A stretch of DNA of 64,000 nucleotides. Origin: Argopecten irradians. Lineage: Eukaryota; Mollusca; Bivalvia; Pectinida; Pectinidae. The translations under genes were made by a program, and so were the position numbers. Within the stretch, counting starts at the first letter, position 1; every line of letters begins with the position of its first letter. Location of the stretch: positions 9,146,755 through 9,210,754 of the forward strand of contig NC_091134.1 in NCBI RefSeq assembly GCF_041381155.1, written 5' to 3'. Shown here one piece after another: positions 12,001 through 22,577 of the stretch. A model generated the notes under the pieces. The model did not search any database. It was not told the DNA's origin and saw only the letters and a list, made by a program, of their open reading frames with translations.

Positions 12001-15000
12001 ACGACGCCGTCGGTGCACGATGATAATAGGTGATCTTGACCCTTCGGGTCAGATGACCTAAAAATTAGTAATGTCATTTACTAGCCAACTAATGTCTTTT
12101 GTTTATGAAATAGGCACATAGATCTAATTGGTCTATACATCATTCCAATGTAAGTCTACATAAAAGTTCCATTAAGCTCCGTATATATTTACTCAAGTTA
12201 TCACGTTCACTATGTCCAATAATAATGATTAGAGCAAAAGGCAATAACTCCGTAAATTACCATCAAATCACGCTGATTCCAATGTTAGTCTACATATAAA
12301 GTTTCATTAAGCTCAGTTTACATTTACTCAAGTTATAGCGTTCACAAGGTCAAATAATAATTATTATTATTTGCAATAACTCTGCAAATTACTATCGAAT
12401 CACACTGATTTTCAAATTATCCGAGATCTTTCCAATGTTAGTCTACATGCAAAGTTTCATTAGCTTGGTTTATATTTACTCAAGTTATCACGTTCACAAG
12501 GAAATGTTAACAGACAACCCACAACACACCACAGACGGTGCACAACACACGACAGCAGACAATAGACTATTGCAAGACCTAAAAAGTTAACCATTACTGT
12601 ACATGGTGTTATAGGTAATTAAATATTGTAAAACGGTTTCATTTGATGTAACATGCTTTTTTTACATGGACCTGTATTGTATCAACAAAACAATCTTTTA
12701 CCTCCAGTTCTCTTTACATTGCAGGACGGAAAATGTGCACAAGGATACATACATTATGTATTTATTAGAAATTTTTTTCAATTAAATCATTGATATAAAT
12801 ATGTTGTTTAGGGCTGTCTGACACGAGTGATGTGTACAGCAGATAAATGAGGGCTGTCTGACACGAGTGATGTGTACAGCAGATAAATGAGGGCTGTCTG
12901 ACACGAGTGATGTGTACAGCAGATAAATGAGGGCTGTCTGACACGAGTGATGTGTACAGCAGATAAATGAGGGCTGTCTGACACGAGTGATGTGTACAGC
13001 AGATAAATGAGGGCTGTCTGACACGAGTGATGTGTACAGCAGATAAATGAGGGCTGTCTGACACGAGTGATGGGTACAGCAGATAAATGAGGGCTGTCTG
13101 ACACGAGTGATGTGTACAGCAGATAAATGAGGGCTAGCTGTCTGACACGAGTGATGTGTACAGCAGATAAATGAGGGCTGTCTGACACGAGTGCTCAGAT
13201 CCAAAGCCTGACTGAGAACTAAGCAGTATGTTGAGATAAGATTCTTACATTTTTTCACAAGTACAGTTGGAGTGAAGGGTTTCACCCAGTTCGCAGATTT
13301 TTTCCTTACAGTTGCATGGGTCTCCACAAAACCCTGCCTCTGTATCACATTGACACAGTACTTGTAGATCATCTTTACATCTGTGGTAATCCTTTGAGAC
13401 AACAGTATCTGTAAAATTAAAGTTCATAGGTCATTTGTACATTAACAGAGTCATAACTACAGTGGAACTTGTCCAGACCATATGAATTCTCAACATTCAT
13501 AATATCCCGGATTATGTCATAACAACAGTGGAACTTGTCTAGACCATATGAATTCTCAACATTCATTATATCGCGGATTATGTCATAACTACAGTGGAAC
13601 TTGTCTAGACCATATGAATTCTCAACATTCATAATATCCCGGATTATGTCATAACTACAGTGGAACTTGTCTAGACCATATGAATTCTCAACATTCATAA
13701 TATCCTGGATTATGTCATAACTACAGTGGAACTTGTCTAGACCATATGAATTCTCAACATTCATATAATATTCCGGATTATGTCATAACAAAACTGAAGG
13801 CTTTGTCTGTGACAACAGATGAACAGTTAATTCATGTCCTTTACTGTGCATCAAAAAATTGAATAACGGTACATTGTGGTCGACACTGTGGCTTTGAAAT
13901 TTGGAGGTCACTCTCTGTAGTCTTTAATGGAAGTTTTTGCTGGCCTGTGATTGGTCAGTTTGTTTTTTCCTGAACGGTCTTCAGGTTTAATATGAGATAG
14001 TCCAGAGTTAGATATATCGACAGTGAAAGTAGCCCCTTGAATATTGAGGATGAACCGGATGTCATGTGACCAGCATATTTGGCCAATATAGCTTGTTTTC
14101 TGGAATACAAGTTATTATAAATTTGTATAAAATAAGAAGAACAAGAGCCTTAATGGTCATCTGAAAACCTTGGTAACAGTTGAATAGGAACCTAATTTGA
14201 TATGGTGGTCTCCTTGGATTTTGGATAGACCCGCAAAATAACAACACTTGGTCGAGACCAAGGATATTTTCTGGCAAGTTTCAGCTAAATCTGTGACTTA
14301 CGTTCAAAAATTTTACAGTCTGTAATCTTATGACATTCATAGATTTCCATGTATGAATTTGTTGGGTCCAATAGGTGGGTCCCTGCCGGACACGCCAGAC
14401 AAGTGTCCATTTCACCGTTACTCTTGCACGGTACTACATGGGAATCTGTAAAAAAAAAATATATATATATATATACGTGTATATATAAACCAATTGATAA
14501 CTTATACCCCTGCTGCCCAAAATTACATCTTACTTTTGAAAATGGCATCAATTCTGCTCACCAATGATCCTAGTTACAGTAAGTTGTTTTAGCCAAAACT
14601 ATTTTATCCTATGAAACTCTTTTCATTAAATCAACATTTACAATTTGTGTTTTAGTTTTTTGCTTGTTTTTTTCTTATCACGATCTTTTAGATACAATCG
14701 TTGTTTATATCCTGATATTAATGCCTGCCTTGTAGTTTGGCCCTAAATGACCTTAGTTCTCGATGGGCTGTAAAACTCAAACAAACAAACTGACTGACAT
14801 TTAATTCAGTCTAAAGTGAAATATCTTTTCCACTACAACAGTACAGTTACAATGATACTAATACACATTGAAATATGTTTATTTTTATTTTGACCTTTCA
14901 TTTGATAACCATGGCATACAAATAATATCAAATGTATTGAAAACTGCTATATTCTTTCGACAGCTGGCAGTACTAGAACCTGGTCTCTAATATTTTTTTT

Positions 15001-16744
15001 TTTTAATGGTTTTAATAATGGTCTGCACAAGCATTTCTTTGCTCCATTAGCAGTAATAGGCATTAATTGTAGCTCTAAAGACGACACTCTTATCGGTCTA
15101 AAAGTCTTTTGAGCTACAATATTGCAGCTAACAGACAGACAGATCTTCCATCGGCTTCTGAGAGATTGAATCGGGATTTGTCGGTAAACACTAAATCACG
15201 CCAATTTCGTTAATTTGCCAGCTTATCTTGTGCCCATAGTAGTCAGATGGCCTGATGGTGTCGTGTAAAAATTTGTCCAATGAGTGGGCATTGACACAAA
15301 ATTTGTCTTTCCTTCAGACGCCTCCGCACAGTCCGAGGGTGGATTTGACGACCCACTACATTTTGTGCTGTCGAAACCGCAACATAAACCTATCCCGTAA
15401 ATGACGTTGCAGTGTAAAATTGTCCTGACGCTGTGTTGTGACGCTAGGTTGACCGGGTCATGGTTGGTATTTTACACTGCAAGTGACCTTTGTCTTTGTA
15501 CCAACCGTGTTGTGGTTGATTTATGGACGTTAAAGTGTTGTGCAATGACGTTATACTGCATGTATACCTGCCTCGACAAGACCGAGAGCTGCATATCTTT
15601 TTTGTTCTGTAAAAGTGGCATCAAAAATGTTGCACACTAATTTCAAGATGGCGTTAAAAAATGAGTTGCCCCGTACACAAACAAAGTGTTGATGGAGTAG
15701 ATATCCGGTTGAAGTACCCGGAGTTGCATGCGCAGGTCACTTTTTTATTGCAGCACAGAGGGTCAGTGTACAGTCATGGTTGGGTGATTTTGCATGTTTT
15801 TGCGGGATACAAATTCGCAGGTAAAGGTTAAGAATACATATAACAATCAGAACATTTAGGTATGACTGGAAAAATTAAAATTTCAAAATTTTCTCGCTGC
15901 GTTTTTAAAGTCCGTAAGTATAAACTTAAACCTATTCACTACCAGGTATTAAAAAATATTTGTTCAAAGATTCAACAAATATGATTCTTTCTTGTCAATT
16001 TTCTTGTCATTAAATGCATTTGGTGAGCCTATCACGCTACCTGCACATTTTATGGTCCTGTAGCATATAGCCCATTGAACTGTGTTTTACTCGCCAAAAT
16101 ACTTCAAACATGGATATTTTTGCGAGTGCTTAGTTCTGCAATATGCATGCATTTAAACCTTTTGCGGTGTTATTATTTTCGTGATAGATACACTTTAAGA
16201 CTTTTAACAACCAAGTTCATACATGCACAAAATATTATGTGTTCGGGAAATTTTCACGATCAAGCGACCTTTATGTAATTAGCGTACATTTCCCCCTCGG
16301 TTAAATTTTTACGTTTACTCCAATTGTGATGTAGCAGAATTGGACTAGGCTAATCAATCATCAGTGACCAGGTAGCTCAGCCGATAAAACATTTCAATTA
16401 GCTAGTGCTCGGAGATCCAGGGTTCAAATCCTGATCTGGCCGCTACATTATCTCTTCTCCTTTACGGTGATATAATTACTTTTATACTAGACCGACCAAT
16501 GAAAGAAAAGAGTCTGTTAATGTTCTTCTATATAAAACAGAGAATATTGTAAAACTACTCACTTTCCGGGCATTCCACGAACCCACATTTTCTCGTCTCT
16601 CCTGTAAAAAAGTCTGAGTAAGTGTAATAAGTTGGTTTCTTGTTTCCCACCGGTGCTACAGGAGAGGCAAAGACTGCCACATCAATAAACATGCACAGCA
16701 TTACCGGTGTCAAGTAATTTAATCTTCATACCGGGGTGAGGTAT
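3059..16744 (-). CDS. TNF-receptor superfamily-like type I membrane receptor (six coding exons)
   Basis: Exons read on the minus strand: 16744-16563 (ATG at 16701), 14445-14302, 13408-13249, 9318-9121, 8179-8082 and 3141-3059 (stop TAG). All junctions are GT-AG and all phases agree (1,1,2,2,1), giving 822 nt, 273 residues. Residues 1-16 are a short signal peptide, with an in-frame stop upstream of the ATG. Residues 39-145 are a Cys-rich ectodomain with the CLACPAGT turn and ECHKITDC spacing of TNFR cysteine-rich domains. Residues 149-213 are a Thr/Ser/Pro-rich stalk, 215-240 one membrane helix (TVVIVIVSIVLLVIAI), followed by an acidic CLDEEKQ and a tail of about 30 residues. I see no death domain and no clear TRAF motif. 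Members bind TNF-family ligands at the cell surface. The last exon is the least certain; a longer tail by other splicing is possible. An untranslated 5' exon should lie above 16745. Confidence 0.75.
3443..4366. repeat. 46-bp minisatellite, about 20 copies
   Basis: Tandem units of 46 bp containing TATCACCGACCGGCAGG, with A/C variation at one site (GGTACTAG versus GGTCCTAG) that is clustered: A-type units lie at both ends and C-type in the middle. It lies in the last intron of the receptor gene. Confidence 0.95.
4376..4603 (-). mobile_element. Leu/Ser-tRNA-derived SINE
   Basis: On the minus strand the 5' part is tRNA-like with a long variable arm: an A box around ATGGCCGAGTGGTT and a B box GAGTTCAAATC. 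It continues into a core with GGTGGTTTTTCTCTGG and CCTCCACCA and ends in GGGCGTTAAAC. This is the layout of Leu/Ser-tRNA SINEs common in molluscs. A 3' half of the same family is at 50740. Confidence 0.75.
5235..7915. repeat. 23-bp minisatellite, about 116 copies, with higher-order structure
   Basis: Unit GGGATGATGGTGGGTTACTACTA type, 23 bp, with recurring variants (GGAATG, TACAAC, ATGGCT). Variant patterns repeat: the marked unit GGGATAATAGTGGGTTATGG occurs at 6973 and 7479, exactly 506 bp (22 units) apart with the same neighbours, so a 22-unit block was duplicated. The plus strand is rich in GGG runs. It lies in the last receptor intron. Confidence 0.97.
8274..8422. repeat. 150-bp imperfect palindrome (foldback)
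   Basis: The arms contain GACCTTTCTCTAGTACTTTC and its near reverse complement GAAAGTACTAGAGGAAGGTC, extending outward into AT-rich sequence and inward through ATTTCAT/ATGAAAT and AGGAATATAA/TTATATTCCT. No coding sequence. It lies 95 bp outside the receptor membrane-helix exon. Confidence 0.75.
8494..8722. repeat. 42-bp minisatellite, about 5 copies
   Basis: Tandem units containing GTGACAGACCCCTGTGGTCC with one shortened unit. CCCCTGTGG is conserved in nearly all copies. It lies in a receptor intron. Confidence 0.85.
9482..9833. mobile_element. MITE family B (GATGCTCCACCGCC), copy 1
   Basis: Terminal inverted repeats AAAGATGCTCCACTGCC and GGCGGTGGAGCATCTTT with TTAA at each edge; 352 bp. 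Two further copies at 16932 and 63391 share the interior (CTAAATCGTCTGCTCCTG, TTTCGGGATGCAATTAAT). No ORF. Confidence 0.85.
10249..11463. repeat. 48-bp minisatellite, about 25 near-identical copies
   Basis: The unit contains two perfect palindromes, GGCCCATGGGCC and TTAACGTTAA, followed by CAGTCACCTGATATTGGATA. Because 48 is divisible by 3, both strands are open over most of it; the apparent 16-residue-repeat proteins are by-products of the array. Units differ at very few positions, so amplification is recent or homogenised. Confidence 0.97.
11460..11805 (+). mobile_element. MITE family A, copy 2, inserted in the last 48-bp unit
   Basis: Ends AGTGAATAGTCGGGG and CCCGACTGTTCACT, flanked by TTAA (11460-11463 and 11802-11805). 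Removing the element and one TTAA restores GGGCCTTAACGGTCATCT, the normal sequence of the host element. Confidence 0.9.
12110..12600. repeat. Degenerate core-repeat element fragment
   Basis: About three diverged tandem units share AATGTTAGTCTACAT, AAGTTTCATTAAGCT and TTTACTCAAGTTAT.CGTTCAC. They are followed by CACAACACACGACAG-type short repeats and GCAAGACCTAAAA, the usual end signature. Confidence 0.55.
12810..13192. repeat. 40-bp minisatellite, about 9.5 copies
   Basis: The unit contains GGGCTGTCTGACACGAGTGA and TGTGTACAGCAGATAAATGA; units are almost identical, with a 4-bp insertion in one. Its edge is 57 bp from receptor exon 13249-13408, on the donor side. Confidence 0.95.
13430..13792. 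repeat. 66-bp minisatellite, about 5.5 copies
   Basis: The unit contains CATAACTACAGTGGAACTTG and GACCATATGAATTCTCAACA; 66 is divisible by 3, so a spurious frame crosses it. It begins 22 bp from the acceptor side of receptor exon 13249-13408, so this exon sits between two arrays. Confidence 0.95.
13793..14045. mobile_element. Diverged copy of MITE family D
   Basis: Shares the family D interior: ACGGTACATTGTGGTCGAC, TGGCCTGTGATTGGTCAG and GAGATAGTCCAG. The ends are eroded. Confidence 0.5.
14138..14301 (+). mobile_element. 5' fragment of a core-repeat/Helentron-type element
   Basis: Begins AACAAGAGCCTTAATGGTCATCTGA, the conserved family start, and runs to the donor site of the adjacent receptor exon (14302). 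No 3' hairpin is present. Confidence 0.4.
14735..14800 (+). mobile_element. SINE 3' tail
   Basis: GGCCCTAAATGACCTTAG, then CGATGGGCTGTAAAAC and CAAACAAACAAAC, is the tail typical of mollusc tRNA SINEs. The 5' part is missing. Confidence 0.5.
15060..15560 (-). pseudogene. Decayed Tc1/mariner-type transposase
   Basis: On the minus strand, 15400-15130 translates with in-frame stops into a Tc1 transposase core: RTVRRRLKERQI, then TRHHQAI, LLWAQDKL, NWRDLVFTDKSRFNLSEADGRSV. FTDxSRFxLxxxDGR is the Tc1 catalytic region with the second Asp. Further upstream (about 15560-15420), other frames give MTRST, RHNTASGQ and LRHLRDRF-like Tc1 pieces. It has at least two stops and frame changes and is clearly inactive. 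A short stem (TTGTAGCTC/GAGCTACAA, 15067-15119) lies at its downstream edge. Confidence 0.7.
16330..16460 (+). repeat. tRNA-derived repeat (SINE-like), copy 1
   Basis: GACCAGGTAGCTCAGCCGAT resembles an A box and GGGTTCAAATCCTGATC a B box with T arm, spaced as in a tRNA. The flanks (AGAATTGGACTAGGCTAATC before, GGCCGCTACATT after) are shared with a minus-strand copy at 45517-45640, which shows a dispersed repeat, not a single tRNA gene. The anticodon arm is degraded. Confidence 0.6.
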
Positions 16745-16931
16745 CTGAAATCAAAAGAAAAATACATTGTAAAGTTATGACTATGTGTTTTTTGAAAATC
16801 TTATACATGCAGAATATTAATATTCGTACATTTTACACACGTGACATGTAGACCTAGTAGCATAGGCCTATACTGTAATGGCTGTAGAGGCTAGATAGGT
16901 TGTGGGTTGAAAATATGTGTCTATTGATTGC

Positions 16932-17295
16932 TTAAAGATGCTCCACCGCTGACAAATGGTATTTTTTCACTATCAAAAACAAGAACAGACTATTTAGTAT
17001 TTTTCTTCAGTTACAAAAGTTACTTACTTTACACCATTACCACCATTGAAAGGTTTGAGCTTCTAATTTTACTTCAAGTTAAAAAAAAAAAAAATAATTA
17101 ATTGCATCCCGAAAAAATTACGTGTCACTATATCCTATATGGAAGGAAGTACTGATTGTGCATGCACCAAAGGCGAAATAAATTATTTCATATTATTTTT
17201 TGTGTTAATTAGACATATATATACATGATCAAACACCAATTATTGTTCAAATGGTGAATATCATTTATGCTCTGTCGGCGGTGGAGAATCTTTAA
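16932..17295. mobile_element. MITE family B, copy 2
   Basis: Ends AAAGATGCTCCACCGC and GGCGGTGGAGAATCTTT, TTAA at both edges, opposite in orientation to copy 1. It lies just outside the first receptor exon (16744), in what should be the first intron or promoter. Confidence 0.85.
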
Positions 17296-17708
17296 AATGT
17301 AATTGTACATGCATGTGTGCTATATGATTATGTATTCACTTCTATTTGATTCTGATTCTTATGTCAAAGAACGTAGAATCTTCAATTATGTAACAGAATT
17401 TATAATCAAACCTTCAACTTGTTTTTTGTTTTTTTTTGTATTTGTGACGCAATGCATACAATATATCTCAACAGAATTAATGTCGCAATATTAACCCCCT
17501 GAACATGCTGAAAATGGGACTATCATACTCGAAGTGCCTAGACATTTTATGGTCTCAAAACCCCTATATGGTGGAATTCATTGAAAACAACTATCAACGA
17601 CTAAATGAAGAATAGTCTTATGTGGCAAAGTAGTCCACTAAAGCGTTTATTGATAGCCATGATGTGGGATGGTATGAAGTCGCAGCTGGTGTTAGGCAAC
17701 GTGATAAC

Positions 17709-20600
17709 TTAAAGGGACGTGAACCGGCCCAAATTCAGTTGTTCTGTTTGCTTAAATATGATATTGAAGATGCTATTATTGTTATTACAATGATTGATTA
17801 TATAAAACGGCAGGAAAACATGGGATGTTAAAAATAGACAGTCATATTCTATTTTTGGGACACAAAACAAAAGCTGGTCAAAAGCGAGGCTACATATTAT
17901 GAACAAAGAATTAAAGTTGCTGACCCTTCAAGAAACATTCTTTTTCCACATTCTTAGAAGCTGCTCTATGATAGTTGACAAATGAAGTATAAGTCATATT
18001 TGTTAATATTTCTTATAAAACAATTGATGTTTAGTGTAAGAATGATTTAAACAAGAGGCCCAGAGGGCCTGTATCGCTCACCTGGTTTTTTGTTAGTAAT
18101 TATCACAAGACTCAGACAATTAGAAAAATAAGCAAAATTGACTCCCAAAGTTTAATTTTGAATCACAACCATACAATGATGCTATTGATACCATACAAAT
18201 ATGCTATCCAATACATAGGTTCAGAGACAAAGTAATTTATATGAAAATAGTAGCCTAATTGACCTTTTGACCTCGCATCTATTGCCGTCTAAGGCCCCGG
18301 GGGTCAGCCCTATCATTTGTACAATTTCAAATCCCAACCCTATAAGGATGCTACCATTGCATTATAAGTGCTCTTCCATTCTTAGTTGCAGAGAAGAAGT
18401 CGTTTATATGGAAATAGCTAAATTGACCCCTTTTGACCCCACCCTTCAGGCCCCCGGGGGGTCAGCCCCATCATTTGCAAAATTTTGAATCCAAACCCTA
18501 TAAGGATGTTACCATTGCATTATGAGCGTAATCCCATGTTTAGTTGCAGACAAAAAGTCATTTATATGGAAATTGACCACTTTTGACCCCGCCCCTCAGG
18601 CCCCCGGGGGGTCAGCCCTATCATGTGCACAATTTTGAATTCCCACACTATAAGGATACTACCATTGTATTATGGGTGCTATACCGTGCTTAGTTTCAGA
18701 GAAGAAGTCGTTTATATGGAAATAGCCAAATTGGCCACTTTCGACCCCGCCCCTCAGGCCCCCTTGGGGTCAGCCCCATCATTTGCACAATTTTGAATCC
18801 CCACCCTATAAATATGCTACCATTGCATTATGGGTGCTATACCATGCTTAGTTTCAGAGAAGAAGTCGTTTATATGGAAATAGCCAAATTGGCCCCTTTT
18901 GACCCCGCCCCTCAGGCCCCCTGGGGGTCAGCCCCATCATTTGTACAATTTTGAATCTCCATCCTATAAGGATGCTACCATTGCATTATGGGTGCTATCC
19001 CATGCTTGGTTTCAGAGAAGAAGTCGTTTATATGGAAATAGCCAAATTGAACCCTTTTGACCCCGCCCCTCAGGCCCCCCGGCGGTCAGCCACATCATTT
19101 GTACAATTTTGAATCCCCAACCTATAAAGATACTACCATTGCATTATGAGTGCTATCTCATGCTTAGTTTCAGAGAAGAAGTTGTTTATATGGAAATAGC
19201 CAAATTGACCCCATTTGACCCCGCCCCTCAGGCCCCCGGGGGTCAGCCCCATCATTTGTACAATTTTGAATCCCCACCCTATAAGGATGCTACTATTGCA
19301 TTATGGGTGCTATCCCATGCTTGGTTTCAGAGAAGAAGTCGTTTATATGGAAATAGCCAAATTGACCCCTTTTGACCCCACCCCTCAGGCCCCTGGGGGG
19401 TCAGCCACATCATTTGTACAATTTTTAATCCCTACCCTATAACGATACTACCATTGCATTATGAGTGCTATTTCATGCTTAGTTTCAGAGAAGAAGTCGT
19501 TTATATGGAAATAGCCAAATTGACCCCATTTGACCCCGCCCCTCAGGCCCCCGGGGGGTCAGCCCCATCATTTGTACAATTTTGAATCCCCACCCTATAA
19601 GGATGCTACCATTGCATTATGGGTGCTATCCCATGCTTGGTTTCAGAGAAGAAGTCGTTTATATGGAAATAGCCAAATGGACCCCATTTGACCCCGCCCC
19701 TCAGGCCCCCGGGGGGTCAGCCCCATCATTTGTACAATTTTGAATCCCCACCCTATAAGGATGCTACCATTGCATTATGGGTGCTATCCCATGCTTGGTT
19801 TCAGAGAAGAAGTCGTTTATATGGAAATAGCCAAATTGACCCCTTTTGGCCCCGCCCCTCAGGCCCCTGGGGGGTCAGACCCATCATTTGTACAATTTTC
19901 AGTTAGTAGCCCATAAGGATGCTACCAGCCAAATTTTGTTGAAATCCGACCAGCGGTTATGGAGAAGAAGTCGATTGTTGACGGACGGACGGACGGACGG
20001 ACGACGGACGACGGACGACGGACGACGGACGACGGACGACGGACGCCGGACGCCACGGTATGGCATAAGCTCACCTTGGTCCTTCGGACCAGGTGAGCTA
20101 AAAAAAATAAAATCTAAGGAGAGTTTTCATTCGAAGGGGCACCACGAAGCCCGAAGGAAGGTTTTTGACTAAATGCACATTTACATCATGATCATGATCA
20201 TGTAAAGTGGGAAGTTGTTCCTGTCATTTGCAGTGACCCATTTATATTTATCTACTTTCCCAATCGCGCAGGTTACTAACTCTTGTCATACTCTGTTCTA
20301 TCAGAATTTGTGTGTGTTCGCAATCGCTATACCCACGTTTTTGACCCACCATTTTGTTTACATTCACTTAATTTGTACGGTGCATTGTGGGAGGTCACCA
20401 AAGTTCAATGCTTCTATTTTTATCACACTCATGCAGTCAACAAATCTCGACTGGGCCAATTCAAAATAAAGAAGTATGGAATTTCCATAACAATTATTTT
20501 ATTTGACATATCTGCACAAAAACTGATATATATTATTTAGTAAGGTATCTGACACCTCATAAATGTGTATTTTACTTAAATTTACATTGTTATTTCTCTT
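17709..20600 (+). mobile_element. MITE family C, copy split by another element
   Basis: Begins TTAAAGGGACGTGAACC and matches the copy at 28111 up to about 18050. It resumes at about 20109 (GAGAGTTTTCATTCG) and fades near 20600 without its right end. The 2.05-kb interruption is the core-repeat element at 18052. Confidence 0.75.
18052..20108 (+). mobile_element. Core-repeat element of pearl/Helentron-associated type
   Basis: The start is AAGAGGCCCAGAGGGCCTG..CGCTCACCTGG. About ten tandem cores of about 158 bp follow, each with GACCCCGCCCCTCAGGCCCC, ATAAGGATGCTACCATTGC and GTTTCAGAGAAGAAGTCGT. A (GGAC)n/(GGACGAC)n microsatellite is at 19980-20055. The 3' hairpin AGCTCACCTTGGTCC..GGACCAGGTGAGCT precedes an A-run. 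Cores plus microsatellite plus terminal stem-loop is the architecture known for bivalve pearl elements. There is no coding capacity; it is non-autonomous. Confidence 0.75.
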
Positions 20601-22375
20601 CATCAAACGTTTATTGATAACCTTCTGGACTGTCTATAAAAAATCAAAACTGTGCATTTATTGATAGGGTTACTTAAGACCTGGTGTGGGAACCCATCTC
20701 TGGCAGACCATGGTACATATATTGCCAGTGGTTCAAATTGATTTTAAAATCTTTAGGACATTTTGGTGTTTTACAAAAATTTGTTAGGATATTCTCTATT
20801 GGAATGATTAAGGATTTTTAAAAAATCAGGACATTTTGGAACAGTCCTGGGTAAAATTAGTCCCAATCTGCATCACTGCAATGTACTCGAGCACTTCTCC
20901 GAAATCACTTAAACACAGAAAACACCTTCTGGTCATTTATCATAAATACAGCAGTATATATTATAAGAGCACAGCTCATTACGTGGCCAAAAGCTGCGTA
21001 AAGCAAAGCTCAACTAACCATAACCCGTGTGTGAGCATATATATTCCAACGCATTTCAATACCCATGGAGTTTGAAATCATGTCCCGTGTTAAAAGTCTT
21101 GCGCCTCCATGCAGGCAGTCATGTTTTAATTCTCGATATCAGCACGAGATTTGAAATTTTCTCTATAAGCCCATTCATACAGTAATTAGTGACGTCACAT
21201 AATGGCCAGTTAAGCTCTGCCCACTGGTGGTCTAACTTTAATGGTTTGGCTTTGTATTATTTTACAGTGTAAATGTTTAATTATTGATTTCTTCCATATT
21301 GTCCGACTGATCCTTAAAAGTCATACATCAAAATGGGGCTGGGATTATTCCCTTTCGAATGATGTCTTCCAATTTTCACTGACTTATTCCCTTTCGAATG
21401 ATGTCTTCCAATTTTCACTGACTTATTCCCTTTCCAATGATGTCTTCCAATTTTCACTGACATTTCTGTGTCGATAGTTATAAACTTGTAAACCTGTATT
21501 TTACGCACTATATGTCTCTACTAAACTACTCTAGCCGATTTCTGCGCCGTGTGAATCCTGTCTCGATTGTTAGAGGTTAGACATGACGTAATGATCCAGT
21601 CGGGGTGGCCTAATCTATTGTTCTGACCAGTGTGACGTCAGTCTGAATGGCACTATAGACGAAAAGTGTCATCAGGATACACTTTGAAATTACTGTAGGT
21701 ATTTATAGATAACTACAAAAAGACAAGAATGACACAATAAATGCACTGGTCAAAATGATATATAGTCTGTGTGTTGTCAAGCGTACCACACCGTCAGCCG
21801 TGACGTCATAAATCTTGTTGCCAAAGATGACGGCACATATTCCTGCGAATTTTTATGTATGACATATTGCCAAATTTTTCACCTTTGAAAGAAACAAGAT
21901 CGAAACTATTCCGACGTGTGTATGACGACTTATGATAGATATATTGCTAGATACAAAACATCTTGTCGAAGTGCATCTTTTTTAAAAATGATCGAACTAC
22001 AAACAATTTTAACGTAGACCGTCACTTCTGTGACGTCATAGGTTTGTAACATTGCTTTCCAGATCCCGGCAAACATATTTTATTTCTCCGTACCCACCAA
22101 TTATAACTCGCTTTGGATATCCGCAAATATTTCGTCTGACAGCTTTCCGAGTGTTTACTTTACGTGTACCAATCTAAAGATGTGAAATGTATGCTAATCG
22201 GTAAATATAGTATAATTTTGAAGATTCGTGCATGAAGTAAATCCCAAGAATCAGCGAGACCCCGCTTGAATAAAGTTCATCAAGAGGTTTTGACAGCCTC
22301 TGGTGAGAAGCTGAAGGTCAAAGGCAAGGGTAGTTTTGTCATCAGACTGAACAGTACAACGAATATTTTAACCAC
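20601..22375. promoter_or_regulatory. Gene-free interval with four perfect CRE palindromes
   Basis: No exon recognised. TGACGTCA occurs at 21190, 21633, 21801 and 22031. A 39-bp unit (TTATTCCCTTTCGAATGATG...) is repeated three times at 21345-21460. The CREs could mark a promoter or a decayed element related to families E and F; no gene start is visible. Confidence 0.35.
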
Positions 22376-22577
22376 GGCGTGGTTAGCGACTACATAGTAC
22401 AGTGACTATACGCCTATAATCACAAGGTGGACTGTTAGCGACTACATAGGTAGTCAGCGACTACAAGGTAGTCGGGAGCCACAGGACGGTGACCATACGC
22501 CTATAACCACAAGGTTAGCGACTACATAGGTAGTCAGCGACTACAAGGTAGTCGGGAGCCACAGGACGGTGATCATA
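22376..22577. repeat. 80-bp minisatellite, left part
   Basis: The unit contains ACGCCTATAACCACAAGG, TTAGCGACTACATAGGTAGT and GGTAGTCGGGAGCCACAGGA. The array is interrupted at 22577 by a palindrome-headed element and resumes at 23826. Confidence 0.9.

Larger units (their letters stand above)
10241..12062 (+). mobile_element. Core-repeat/Helentron-type element whose 5' end is amplified as an array
   Basis: It starts AGAGGCCCATGGGCCTTAACG, the same start as other elements in the window (14138, 18052, 44920 minus). It ends in a hairpin, GGTGATCTTGACCC...GGGTCAGATGACC, near 12025-12060, after short GACGCACAGCTCA repeats. That layout (conserved start, internal repeats, terminal stem-loop, A-rich edge) matches pearl/Helentron-associated elements of bivalves. 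It holds the 48-bp array and a MITE. Confidence 0.6.

Noticed and set aside
12765-13188. Frames repeating HLSAVHITRV across the 40-bp array
   Set aside because: Array artefact; only the 13249-13408 part outside the array is a real exon.
16368-16443. Functional tRNA gene
   Set aside because: Anticodon arm and acceptor pairing are poor and its flanks are shared with another copy, as in a dispersed repeat.
20215-20540. Overlapping 84-85-residue frames
   Set aside because: They lie in the right half of MITE family C, and the same region in other copies gives unrelated frames.
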